Positions 1-7,054 of a stretch of DNA of 64,000 nt are shown piece after piece (position 1 is the first letter of the stretch; each line of letters begins with the position of its first letter). Both the position numbers and the translations under genes were made by a program. The stretch is from contig NZ_CP043474.1 of assembly GCF_008329645.1 (NCBI RefSeq), positions 1,302,001 through 1,366,000 on the forward strand. Reading direction: 5' to 3'. The notes beneath the pieces are model-generated. The model ran no database searches. It saw only the letters and a list, made by a program, of their open reading frames with translations, and was not told where the DNA came from. The DNA is from Mycolicibacterium grossiae (lineage in GTDB: Bacteria > Actinomycetota > Actinomycetes > Mycobacteriales > Mycobacteriaceae).

Positions 1-1368
1 GGCCGCGCGGTGTCCACCCTCTACGATCCGTTCCGCGCCGGGGGACTCGCCGCCCAGGACGGCCCCAGCGGGATCAAGGACGACGCTCCCGCGCCGGCCG
101 GCGAGGTCGAGGGCAGCGACGGCGGCGGCGTCGACGCCCTGGGCCTGCTCGCGGTCGACGACATCGCCGAGTACTGGCAGCAGAACTACGCGGAGTCACT
201 CGAAGGGCAGTTCGCCCCGATTGAGCGCCTGCAGTCCTACGACTCCAACGATCCGTCGAGTCCGTCGATCTGCGGCACCGACACCGTCGGCGAGCCCAAT
301 GCGTTCTACTGCCCCCGCCGTGACCTCATGGCATGGGATCGCGGCGTCATGGTGCCGACGGGTCGCGAGTTCTTCGGCGACGTCGCCATCGCCGCGTTGA
401 TCGCGCACGAATACGGCCACGCCGTTCAGCACATGGCCGGCCTGGTGACCGACGACACCCCGGTGATCGTGCTCGAGCAGCAGGCCGACTGCTTCGCCGG
501 CAGCTACGTGCGGTGGGTGGCCGAGGGTGAGTCAACGCGCTTCCGGCTGAGTACCGGTGACGGCCTCAATCACGTTCTGGCCGCGGCGATCACGCTGCGC
601 GACCCCGTGCTGGGGCCGGGCGACGAGGCGATGCTCCACGACGGTCACGGAACCGCATTCGACCGCGTCAGCGCCGTCCAGATGGGTTTCGTCGGCGGGC
701 CGTCGGAGTGTGCGGTCATCGACCTCGACGAGATCGAGCAGCGCCGCGGGGACCTGCCCATGGCGCTGCCGGTCGACGGTGACGGCGCGGTTCGGGCCGG
801 GGACGTCGATCTCGACGAGGACACCCTGAGCGCAATGATGGACACGCTCGGCGAGGTGTACCGGCCCGCCTCGGCGCCGACGCTGTCCTACGGCCCCGCC
901 CCCTGTCCCGACGCCACCCCCGTTCCGCCGGTCTCCTACTGTCCGTCGACGAACACCATCGGGGTGGACCTCGCCGCACTGGGCCGGCTCGGCGCGCCCG
1001 CCGACGAGTCCAATTACGTGCTGCTGCAGGGCGACAACACCGCACTGTCGGTCCTCACCTCGCGCTACGCCCTGGCCGTGCAGCACGAGGCGGGGCTCGG
1101 TCTCGACACTCCGGCCGCGGCGTTGCGCACGGCCTGTCTCACCGGGGTCGCGCAGGCCGCGATGGCCGACGCCGACGAGTCGCCCGGCGGGGGCGGTCTC
1201 GTGCTCACCGCCGGGGATCTCGACGAGGCCGTCGCCGGCCTGCTCACCAACGGGTTGGCGGCCAGCAACGTCGACAGTCAGACCGTGCCCGCGGGCTTCA
1301 CGCGCATCGTCGCCTACCGCTCCGGACTGTCCGGCGACCGCGACCTCTGCCTGGCCCGCTTCCCGTAA
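1..1368 (+). CDS. Neutral zinc metallopeptidase, LpqM-like, 5' end cut by window
   Basis: This is a probable exported zinc-dependent peptidase. The reading frame is open from base 1 and no signal peptide is visible, so the true start lies upstream of the window; the first in-frame start codon, a GTG at base 10, is probably internal. The zinc signature HEYGH is encoded at bases 406-420 and is followed about 20 residues later by E-Q-Q-A-D-C-F-A-G, the pattern of the putative neutral zinc metallopeptidase family, in which a downstream acidic residue completes the zinc site. Sequence before the motif resembles mature mycobacterial lipoproteins of the LpqM type, from memory. The substrate is unknown. 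It is the first gene of an accessory stretch and ends 102 bases before the next start. Confidence 0.75.
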   Translation, partial: GRAVSTLYDPFRAGGLAAQDGPSGIKDDAPAPAGEVEGSDGGGVDALGLLAVDDIAEYWQQNYAESLEGQFAPIERLQSYDSNDPSSPSICGTDTVGEPNAFYCPRRDLMAWDRGVMVPTGREFFGDVAIAALIAHEYGHAVQHMAGLVTDDTPVIVLEQQADCFAGSYVRWVAEGESTRFRLSTGDGLNHVLAAAITLRDPVLGPGDEAMLHDGHGTAFDRVSAVQMGFVGGPSECAVIDLDEIEQRRGDLPMALPVDGDGAVRAGDVDLDEDTLSAMMDTLGEVYRPASAPTLSYGPAPCPDATPVPPVSYCPSTNTIGVDLAALGRLGAPADESNYVLLQGDNTALSVLTSRYALAVQHEAGLGLDTPAAALRTACLTGVAQAAMADADESPGGGGLVLTAGDLDEAVAGLLTNGLAASNVDSQTVPAGFTRIVAYRSGLSGDRDLCLARFP

Positions 1369-1470
1369 CGCGCGTCACCCCGTCGCTCCGGAATGCGCAC
1401 CGCCGCATCGCGGTTCTGCTAGGTGGACCTCACGTTCGGGGGACAGACGAAGCAGGGAAGAGGAAACGCC

Positions 1471-1671
1471 ATGAAGAAGTTCGGATTCACCACGTTGGTC
1501 GCCGGTGGCCTCGCCGCCGCCGTGCTGGGACTGGCTGGGCCGGCGCAAGCCGACGCCATCTCGGTGGTGCAGACGGTGCCGGCCGGCATCGACCACCACT
1601 ACTGGCTGGACGACACGCAGCAGCAGGCGAACACGCCGCACGTCGACACGACGGTGCATCAGAGCCGCTGA
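1471..1671 (+). CDS. Small secreted protein, 66 aa
   Basis: I chose the ATG at 1471 because it is preceded by a purine-rich AAGAGGAAA and begins a classical signal peptide: Met-Lys-Lys, a hydrophobic core, then a G-P-A-Q-A cleavage site near residue 27. The mature part is about 39 residues, acidic and histidine-containing (D-H-H-Y-W-L-D-D), with no cysteine, and ends T-T-V-H-Q-S-R. No function can be assigned. The last codons and the stop are the first unit of a tandem repeat that continues for about 95 bases past the gene, so the 3' end appears to have been duplicated. Confidence 0.7.
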   Translation: MKKFGFTTLVAGGLAAAVLGLAGPAQADAISVVQTVPAGIDHHYWLDDTQQQANTPHVDTTVHQSR

Positions 1672-1764
1672 CGGCTCGGCAGTGCACCAGAGCCGCTTAG
1701 CGGCTCGGCAGTGCACCAGAGCCGCTTAGCGGCTCGGCAGTGCACCAGAGCCGCTGACGGCTCG
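1654..1764 (+). repeat. Four tandem 25-29 bp hairpin repeats
   Basis: Units begin at 1654, 1682, 1711 and 1740 and share GTGCAYCAGAGCCGCT. Each contains a short inverted repeat: GAGCCGC-TTA-GCGGCTC in units 2 and 3, GAGCCG-CTGA-CGGCTC in units 1 and 4. The first unit overlaps the stop of the 66-residue secreted protein. Unit lengths are not multiples of three, so this is not coding expansion. An intrinsic terminator follows directly. Confidence 0.85.
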
Positions 1765-1767
1765 AGA

Positions 1768-1802
1768 GAAGGAGGGGCGCCCCTTGCGGGCGCCCCTCCT
1801 TC
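1768..1802 (+). terminator. Strong intrinsic terminator-like hairpin
   Basis: Perfect 15-base arms GAAGGAGGGGCGCCC and GGGCGCCCCTCCTTC enclose a five-base loop; the following GTCGTTTC is only weakly T-rich, as usual in mycobacteria. It ends the small secreted-protein gene. Confidence 0.75.
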
Positions 1803-1909
1803 GTCGTTTCCGGTCGGTCGGCTGCCAATTGGGTGTGCGGCCTCGTCACGCCGCGCAATTGCCCCTATAGTCAATTTCCTGCCGCCGATCGTGGAAGGGG
1901 CACTCCGAC

Positions 1910-3691
1910 GTGCAGGTAGGGGAACTCGAGCAGGCCGACTCGGTCGAGTCGATGGCCGTCCTCGCAGGATTTCCCGCAGCGTGCCCCCGCACCGGCATCG
2001 TCGTGCAGGACCCGGCCGGCAGCATCCTCGCCGTCTCCCCCGGCGCCGAGAGCATCCTGGGCATGACCCTGGCGCAGATGCTCGGTCGCACCTCCCAGGA
2101 CCGGCGGTGGGCGTCGGTCGACGAGGACGGCCAGCCCGTCAGCGGCGCGGACCATCCCGCCATGCGGGCCCTGCGTCTCGGCGTCCCGGTGCGCGGCGCC
2201 ACCCTCGGCGTCCACCGGCCCGGCAGCGAGGCTCCCGGTCGGCACGTCTGGCTGACCGTGGAGTCCGTGCCGCTCCTCCAGCCGGCGGACCCGCGCCCCT
2301 ACGCCGTCGTCACCGCCTTCCGCGCTGTCCGCGGCGAGCGTCTGAAGGACCTCGAACTGCGGGATTCAGAGCGCTTCTACCGCATGCTGGGCGAGCACAG
2401 CTCCGACATGGTGGCCTGGCAACTGCTGTCGGACTCGACGTACCTATGGGCGTCGCCGGCGACCAAGTCGGTCCTCGGCCTGGAACCCGACGAGGTCATC
2501 GGCATGAGCGGCCTCGACCTCATCCACCCCGACGACCGCGGGGCCAAGGAGCGGTGGCGGCAACGCATTGCCGCCGGTGATCGCGTCGCCCCGGTGACGT
2601 TGCGCATGCGCCACACCGACGGCGGCTACCGCTGGATCGAGACGACGGCCCACGTGCTGCCGTCGGCCGGGGGCCCGCCCACCCAGGTGATCACCACGCG
2701 GCGCGACATCACCGACCGCGTCGAGACGGAGGCGGCGCGCGACGACGCGATCCGCCTGTTCGAGATGGCGTTCGAGCACGCCACGATCGGCATCGCCCTG
2801 CGGGACCTCGACGGCACGCTGTCGCGCGTCAACCCCGCGCTGTGCACCATGCTCGGTCGCCGCGAAGGCGACCTGCGCGGCTGCCGCCTCGCCGATTTCG
2901 CCCTGCCCGGCGAGGCCGCCCCGGCGAACCCACGGCGCGGCGGCGACCGGCGCGAGGTCGAACGCCGATTTCGGCGGCCCGATGGCAGCGTCGTGTGGTG
3001 CCTGGAGACCATCGTCGCCCTGCCGGACGCCGACGGGGCGCCGTCGCACCTGCTGGTGCAGCTGCAGGACATCACCCAGCGAAGGGAGGTCGCCGCGCAG
3101 CTCGAACGTGCGGCGCTCACCGACTCGCTCACCGGGTTGTCGAATCGCGTGGTCCTCGAGGACCGGTTGGCCCGCGCGTTGGTCACGGCCCGGCGCTGCG
3201 GCCATCGCGTCGGCGTGCTGTTCATCGACCTCGACGACTTCAAGCGGATCAACGACACCCTCGGCCACGAGGCGGGCGATCGAATGCTGCGCGAGGTGGG
3301 AACCCGCCTGGCGACGGCGGTGCGGCACGACGACGTGGTGGTGCGGCTCGGCGGCGACGAGTTCGTGGTGGTGCGCGAGCGGATCGCCGGCGCAGCCGAC
3401 CTTCGCGGCCTGGTCGAGCGCATCCGCGGGATACTCGCCCGCCCGTTCGCGATCGCCGGGCTCCAGTTGCCGCTCACCGCGAGTATCGGGGTGACGGCCG
3501 GCGCCGACGGCACCGCCGACGAACTGCTCGCCCGCGCGGACCGCGCCATGTACCGCGCGAAGCGACGGCGCGGCAGTGGGCGACGCCGGTTCGCCGTGGT
3601 GGTCGACGGCGACGCGCCGGGCTCCTTCGCAGGCGTGCGCGACGGCTGGCGAGCGCTGCGGGCGTCCCGCGAGCGGCACGCGCTGCGCTGA
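1910..3691 (+). CDS. PAS-PAS-PAS-GGDEF diguanylate cyclase, 593 aa
   Basis: It probably makes cyclic di-GMP from two GTP in response to a signal sensed by its PAS domains. Three PAS-type modules can be traced at about residues 20-140, 150-275 and 285-400, the second and third ending in typical PAC-like D-I-T segments. The C-terminal GGDEF domain spans about 402-560, with the active-site signature R-L-G-G-D-E-F near residue 480. An R-H-D-D sequence five residues before it is the R-x-x-D inhibitory site, so product feedback is expected. No EAL domain and no membrane segment are seen. The start is a GTG preceded by GGAAGGGG. It ends three bases from a convergent dioxygenase gene. Confidence 0.9.
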   Translation: MQVGELEQADSVESMAVLAGFPAACPRTGIVVQDPAGSILAVSPGAESILGMTLAQMLGRTSQDRRWASVDEDGQPVSGADHPAMRALRLGVPVRGATLGVHRPGSEAPGRHVWLTVESVPLLQPADPRPYAVVTAFRAVRGERLKDLELRDSERFYRMLGEHSSDMVAWQLLSDSTYLWASPATKSVLGLEPDEVIGMSGLDLIHPDDRGAKERWRQRIAAGDRVAPVTLRMRHTDGGYRWIETTAHVLPSAGGPPTQVITTRRDITDRVETEAARDDAIRLFEMAFEHATIGIALRDLDGTLSRVNPALCTMLGRREGDLRGCRLADFALPGEAAPANPRRGGDRREVERRFRRPDGSVVWCLETIVALPDADGAPSHLLVQLQDITQRREVAAQLERAALTDSLTGLSNRVVLEDRLARALVTARRCGHRVGVLFIDLDDFKRINDTLGHEAGDRMLREVGTRLATAVRHDDVVVRLGGDEFVVVRERIAGAADLRGLVERIRGILARPFAIAGLQLPLTASIGVTAGADGTADELLARADRAMYRAKRRRGSGRRRFAVVVDGDAPGSFAGVRDGWRALRASRERHALR

Positions 3692-3694
3692 CGG

Positions 3695-4414
3695 TCAGCC
3701 GTGCAGCGCCCGCGCCAGCGGTGTGGGATCGTCCGGCGACAGCGGCGCGGCCAGCATGACGGGACCCTGCGCCATGAAACGTGGTGTGGAACCGCGGTGT
3801 TCGTCGGCCGCGTGCACCGTGAAGGGATGCACCAGGTACACGTCGCCGGGACGTCCGGTCGCCCGGGCGATCGGACGGTGCGCACTCGCCGCGTCGACCA
3901 CCGGCCCGGCGTCGAACGGATCCCACTGACGGTTCCCCAGCACGGCCGCCACGTCGTGGTGCGACCCGACGCGCAGGCGCGTCGGCGCGTCGTCGGGACC
4001 GACCTCCGACAGCAGCGTCAGCACCAGCAGCGTGTGTGGGCGGCCGGTGACGCACCACGAGCCGTCGCCCGCCGGCGTGTTCGCGTCGAGATGCCAGCCC
4101 CGGTCGTCGGCGGCCGGAGCCACCGGGAAGCGCACGGGGACGTTGCCGAGTGCGCCGCGCGGCTGCCATCCGCCGACGCCGCACAGCTGGTCGAGCGCCT
4201 CGGCGACGGCGGGACTGTGGACGAGGGCGCCGAACGGCCCGTCGCCGGTCAGGTCCGCGGCCCACGCCACGGGCGTGGTCCAGCCCGCGGGATCGTCCGG
4301 TGACATCCCGAGTTGAGCCCACAGCGCCGCCCGGGCGGCGTCGGCGACGTCGCGCAGCGACGGCTGTTCGAGCCTCGCGACGCCGTCGGCGAGGAAGGCA
4401 TCGACGTCGATCAC
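3695..4414 (-). CDS. Phytanoyl-CoA dioxygenase (PhyH) family protein
   Basis: This is a 239-residue member of the Fe(II)/2-oxoglutarate-dependent PhyH superfamily. The iron-binding H-x-D is seen in G-W-H-L-D-A-N-T-P near residue 108, and the distal histidine with a following arginine lies in V-H-A-A-D-E-H-R-G-S-T-P-R. The substrate cannot be deduced. The start is GTG. It lies 62 bases downstream of a TetR-family gene on the same strand, so the two are probably co-transcribed and the regulator is the likely controller. Confidence 0.8.
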   Translation of the reverse strand: MIDVDAFLADGVARLEQPSLRDVADAARAALWAQLGMSPDDPAGWTTPVAWAADLTGDGPFGALVHSPAVAEALDQLCGVGGWQPRGALGNVPVRFPVAPAADDRGWHLDANTPAGDGSWCVTGRPHTLLVLTLLSEVGPDDAPTRLRVGSHHDVAAVLGNRQWDPFDAGPVVDAASAHRPIARATGRPGDVYLVHPFTVHAADEHRGSTPRFMAQGPVMLAAPLSPDDPTPLARALHG

Positions 4415-4476
4415 GCCGTCAGCGTGACAGCCGAAGTACGTCCGGCGCCACGCCTTTTGGCGGGCTCGCTGGCGAG

Positions 4477-5271
4477 CTAGTGGCGCGCGACCAGCAACTC
4501 GAGCCGGTCGAGGATGGCTTCGAGCATGTCCTCGAACTCCGCGGCGCTGTGATCCTCGGACAGCGCCGGCTCGAGGCGCTGCAGGTTCGGGTACTCGCTG
4601 AGGTCCATGATCGGCGTCTTCGGATCCGCTTCCTCCACGACGGCTTCGTCACGGTGGAGTTCCGCCCCGCGGGCCGACACTTCCTGCAGCAACTGCCCCA
4701 CCAGGAAGCTGGTGTACGTGCGGTACGCGGTCACCGCGGTCTCGTCGGTGAACCCGTAGGAGATGAGGGTGTCGAGGAACGACTCCATCCAGCGCAGACT
4801 GCGCAGCGGTGGCCGCACCCACGGCGCTTCGGGCGCTGCCGTCGCGACGAGCGGGAAGACCTGGGGATGGTGCAGGGCAATCTGACGGACGCCATGCGCG
4901 AGGCGCAGCAGGTAGTCCTGCCAACCGTCCTCCTGCCGACGAGCCGCCAGTTGGTCGGTGTACAGCTGGTCGAGGACGTGGTCGACGATGCCCGTGAGGA
5001 GGTCACCGCGGCTGTGCACGTACCGGTACAACGCCATGGCCTCCACGCCGCAGGTCTGGCCGAGGCGGCGCATGGTGAGACGGTCCAAGCCGTGCTCGTC
5101 GATGAATGCGATTGCGGCGTCGAGGATCACCGGACGCGTCAGCCGCGGGGTGGACTGGTCCCCGCTGACCGCACCATCGCCTACCTCGTCCTTCGCGCGC
5201 CGGCGACCGACGCCCTGCCCACCCGCCATTCGTTCCACCGCCGCTGTTCTCGTCGTCTCGCCAGACGCCAC
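4477..5271 (-). CDS. TetR-family transcriptional regulator with TetR_C-type core
   Basis: An N-terminal helix-turn-helix is seen at about residues 45-90, including L-T-M-R-R-L-G-Q-T-C-G-V and A-L-Y-R-Y-V-H-S-R, followed by a long all-helical ligand domain of the TetR/TetR_C type. The listed GTG start gives 264 residues. An ATG at 5229 (residue 15) has a better placed GGTGGA and may be the real start. A perfect palindrome, GTTTAC-AAC-GTAAAC, lies 10 bases before the upstream start, which suggests autorepression and repression of the downstream phyH gene. A short inverted repeat, GCTCGC-CA-GCGAGC, overlaps the stop region. Confidence 0.85.
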   Translation of the reverse strand: MASGETTRTAAVERMAGGQGVGRRRAKDEVGDGAVSGDQSTPRLTRPVILDAAIAFIDEHGLDRLTMRRLGQTCGVEAMALYRYVHSRGDLLTGIVDHVLDQLYTDQLAARRQEDGWQDYLLRLAHGVRQIALHHPQVFPLVATAAPEAPWVRPPLRSLRWMESFLDTLISYGFTDETAVTAYRTYTSFLVGQLLQEVSARGAELHRDEAVVEEADPKTPIMDLSEYPNLQRLEPALSEDHSAAEFEDMLEAILDRLELLVARH

Positions 5272-5280
5272 AGTACCGCC

Positions 5281-5295
5281 GTTTACAACGTAAAC
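5281..5295. promoter_or_regulatory. Palindromic operator GTTTAC-AAC-GTAAAC
   Basis: A perfect inverted repeat with six-base arms and a three-base spacer lies in the 126-base gap between the tetR gene and the STAS gene. It stands out as AT-rich against GC-rich surroundings. It is the natural candidate operator of the adjacent TetR regulator. Confidence 0.7.
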
Positions 5296-5397
5296 TTCTG
5301 GGCGTACGCTTCGTGGTCGAGAACCGCCTTCAGAGCACAGGGCGGGAGGTATGGCGCAGGAATCCTCCCCGCGAGATGACTGAAGGGATGAGCGGAG

Positions 5398-5811
5398 ATG
5401 TCTCCCCTACGAGCATTTCTGGCTCGTCCTGAATGGACCGCGTGCTTCGACGCAGCGGTCGACGGCGCGAGTCGGTTCGAGGTCGACGTCGAGAGCCTCG
5501 GCGCGAAGACGGTGCTGCGCGTGCGCGGCGACGTGGACATCAGCAACCTGGCGTCGTGGCGCTGCGTGCTGGCCGAAGCGTCGAACGCCACCGCGCCGGA
5601 CGGCGTCCTCGTCGTCGACGTCGATGCGGCGGGCTTCCTGGGCCTGTGCACGTTCACCGCGCTGGCCGTCCTGTCGGAGGTCTGTCGCCGACGGGACATC
5701 GCCCTGCGCCTGGTCTCCGCCAAGCCTTCGATCGCGCGCATCGTGGCATTGTGCCAGTGGCAGAACGAACTGCCGGTGTTCCCGACCGTCTCCGCCGCTG
5801 TCGACGAATAG
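5398..5811 (+). CDS. STAS-domain protein (anti-sigma factor antagonist-like)
   Basis: The 137-residue protein has a STAS fold pattern: a strand V-L-R-V-R-G-D-V-D-I, then V-L-V-V-D-V-D followed by A-A-G-F-L-G-L-C, and helices ending in a final R-L-V-S-A-K-P segment. Such proteins normally bind anti-sigma factors and are switched by phosphorylation of a serine in D-S-S-G. Here that position reads D-A-A-G, so the usual phosphorylation switch looks absent. No partner kinase or sigma gene is adjacent. The ATG at 5398 is preceded by GAGCGGAG. Confidence 0.75.
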   Translation: MSPLRAFLARPEWTACFDAAVDGASRFEVDVESLGAKTVLRVRGDVDISNLASWRCVLAEASNATAPDGVLVVDVDAAGFLGLCTFTALAVLSEVCRRRDIALRLVSAKPSIARIVALCQWQNELPVFPTVSAAVDE

Positions 5812-5835
5812 CAGTGCGACACAGCGCATTTCGCA

Positions 5836-6642
5836 TCATCGGTCGACACCTCGCGTGCGGTCGATCTGGTTCTTGATCTCGAGGTATGCCCGCACGCGCG
5901 TCCTGACCACCTCCGCCGTCGAGTCGGCGGGATCCGGGGTCGGCGTCGCCTCGACGCCGTACAACATGGCGCTGAGCTGTCCATGCAGCTGCGCCCGCTC
6001 CTCGGCCACGCGAGCGTCGGTGCGCTCGGCGCGCAGGCACCGGTCGACCAGTTGGGCCTCCCGGGCGCACTTGGCGATGAGTTCGACGCGCTCGCAGGCG
6101 GTGCGTTCGAGACCGGCGATGGTCGTGCGCGCCTCGGCGAGGATCCTGCGGTCATCGGCGCTCGGCTTGTCGAGCGCCGAGAGCCGGTCGGTGACGCCGC
6201 GCAGCGCGTGAGCCTTCCCGAACGCGTCGTTGATGCCCGCGATGTCGGCGGAGAAGTCGACGTCGCCGAGCCATCCCTTACGGGCGGCTTCGGATCCGGT
6301 CACCACCGTGACCGAGTGCAGCGCCTTCTCGACCAGCGCCGCGTTGTCCTTGCCGAGTGCGTCGATGCGCGCCTGCTTCTCGCGGCGCGCACGATCCTCC
6401 CGCTCGCGCTTCGCGGCAGCCGCGCGTTCGATGCGCTCCGCGCGCTCGCGTTCCTCGGCCTCCGCGCGGCGCTTCCGATCGGCCGCCACCAGCGCAGAGA
6501 CCAGCCAGATGAGCAGTGCTGCCGCGACGCACACCCCGAGCGCAATCCACACCGGCTTCGGCACGAGCGCGACGAGCACGATGACCCCGACGATGAAGCC
6601 CCCGACGGTTCCCCCACCGTCCGACGACCGCTTGTTCCCCAT
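5836..6642 (-). CDS. Uncharacterised membrane protein with charged coiled coil, 268 aa
   Basis: I do not recognise this gene. I chose the ATG at 6642, preceded by GGGGGTGGGGG, because the frame upstream of it runs back through a terminator and a tRNA. The N-terminus holds a Gly-rich stretch and two close hydrophobic segments (about residues 14-28 and 31-50), followed by a strongly charged Glu/Arg/Ala coiled coil to about residue 95 and a soluble helical C-terminal part with four cysteines in the second half at most. It is likely anchored in the membrane with a large cytoplasmic domain. It lies downstream of tRNA-Leu, separated from it by a terminator hairpin. Confidence 0.6.
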   Translation of the reverse strand: MGNKRSSDGGGTVGGFIVGVIVLVALVPKPVWIALGVCVAAALLIWLVSALVAADRKRRAEAEERERAERIERAAAAKREREDRARREKQARIDALGKDNAALVEKALHSVTVVTGSEAARKGWLGDVDFSADIAGINDAFGKAHALRGVTDRLSALDKPSADDRRILAEARTTIAGLERTACERVELIAKCAREAQLVDRCLRAERTDARVAEERAQLHGQLSAMLYGVEATPTPDPADSTAEVVRTRVRAYLEIKNQIDRTRGVDR

Positions 6643-6692
6643 GTCCCCCACCCCCAAGGGGAGTATGCGTGCGCCCACCGACACGAAGAAAG

Positions 6693-6732
6693 CACGAAGG
6701 CCGCGAACCCCGATGGGTTCACGGCCTTCGTG
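6693..6732 (-). terminator. Hairpin downstream of tRNA-Leu
   Basis: Eighteen-base arms starting CACGAAGGCC, with one G-T pair and a four-base loop, lie 22 bases past the tRNA 3' end. The leftward transcript then reads CTTTCTTCG, so it acts as the tRNA terminator. Confidence 0.8.
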
Positions 6733-6754
6733 TGTGCGGTCATCCCGCGCGTTG

Positions 6755-6837
6755 TGGGCGAAGGGGGACTTGAACCCCCACGTCCCGAAGGACACTGGCA
6801 CCTGAAGCCAGCGCGTCTGCCATTCCGCCACTCGCCC
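6755..6837 (-). tRNA. tRNA-Leu (anticodon CAG)
   Basis: The complementary strand reads GGGCGAG at the 5' end, a D-arm with GGCAGACGCG, an anticodon loop CTTCAGG giving CAG, a long variable arm GTCCTTCGGGAC, GTTCAAGTC in the T-arm and a matching TTCGCCC acceptor with discriminator A. The long variable arm and anticodon are those of leucine tRNA. CCA is not encoded. Confidence 0.95.
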
Positions 6838-6851
6838 CGAACAACCCGAGA

Positions 6852-6857
6852 AGGCTA
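6852..6857 (-). promoter_or_regulatory. Candidate -10 element of tRNA-Leu (TAGCCT)
   Basis: On the complementary strand TAGCCT fits the mycobacterial TANNNT -10 motif and lies 14 bases before the tRNA 5' end. No clear -35 is visible. Confidence 0.45.
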
Positions 6858-6972
6858 TCACGCACCCCCGGCGCTCCCCCAAATCCGTCCGCGGCCCCTC
6901 GGTACACCGCCGTGACCAGCCGCGATGAGATTCTCAGAGATCCGTTGTTCACGTTCGGAGGCAGTGGGCCGA

Positions 6973-6978
6973 TACCAT
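6973..6978 (+). promoter_or_regulatory. Candidate -10 element of the fhaA gene (TACCAT)
   Basis: TACCAT fits TANNNT and lies 76 bases before the fhaA start. No good -35 hexamer is seen, so the call is weak. Confidence 0.3.
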
Positions 6979-7054
6979 GCCCTCAAGGCAATCCGGCTCC
7001 GCGACACGCGGGACGCCGGGCACGACGAGACGACGAGGCGAGGTGGCTGACGAC

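Noticed and set aside
1711..2580. 289-codon frame running from the tandem repeats into the diguanylate cyclase
   Set aside because: It is out of frame with the PAS-GGDEF gene, Arg-rich, crosses a terminator and has no start signal.
6643..6755. Extension of the coiled-coil membrane protein upstream to 6882
   Set aside because: The extension would be encoded by the tRNA-Leu terminator and the tRNA itself; the ATG at 6642 with a strong purine-rich site is the sensible start.
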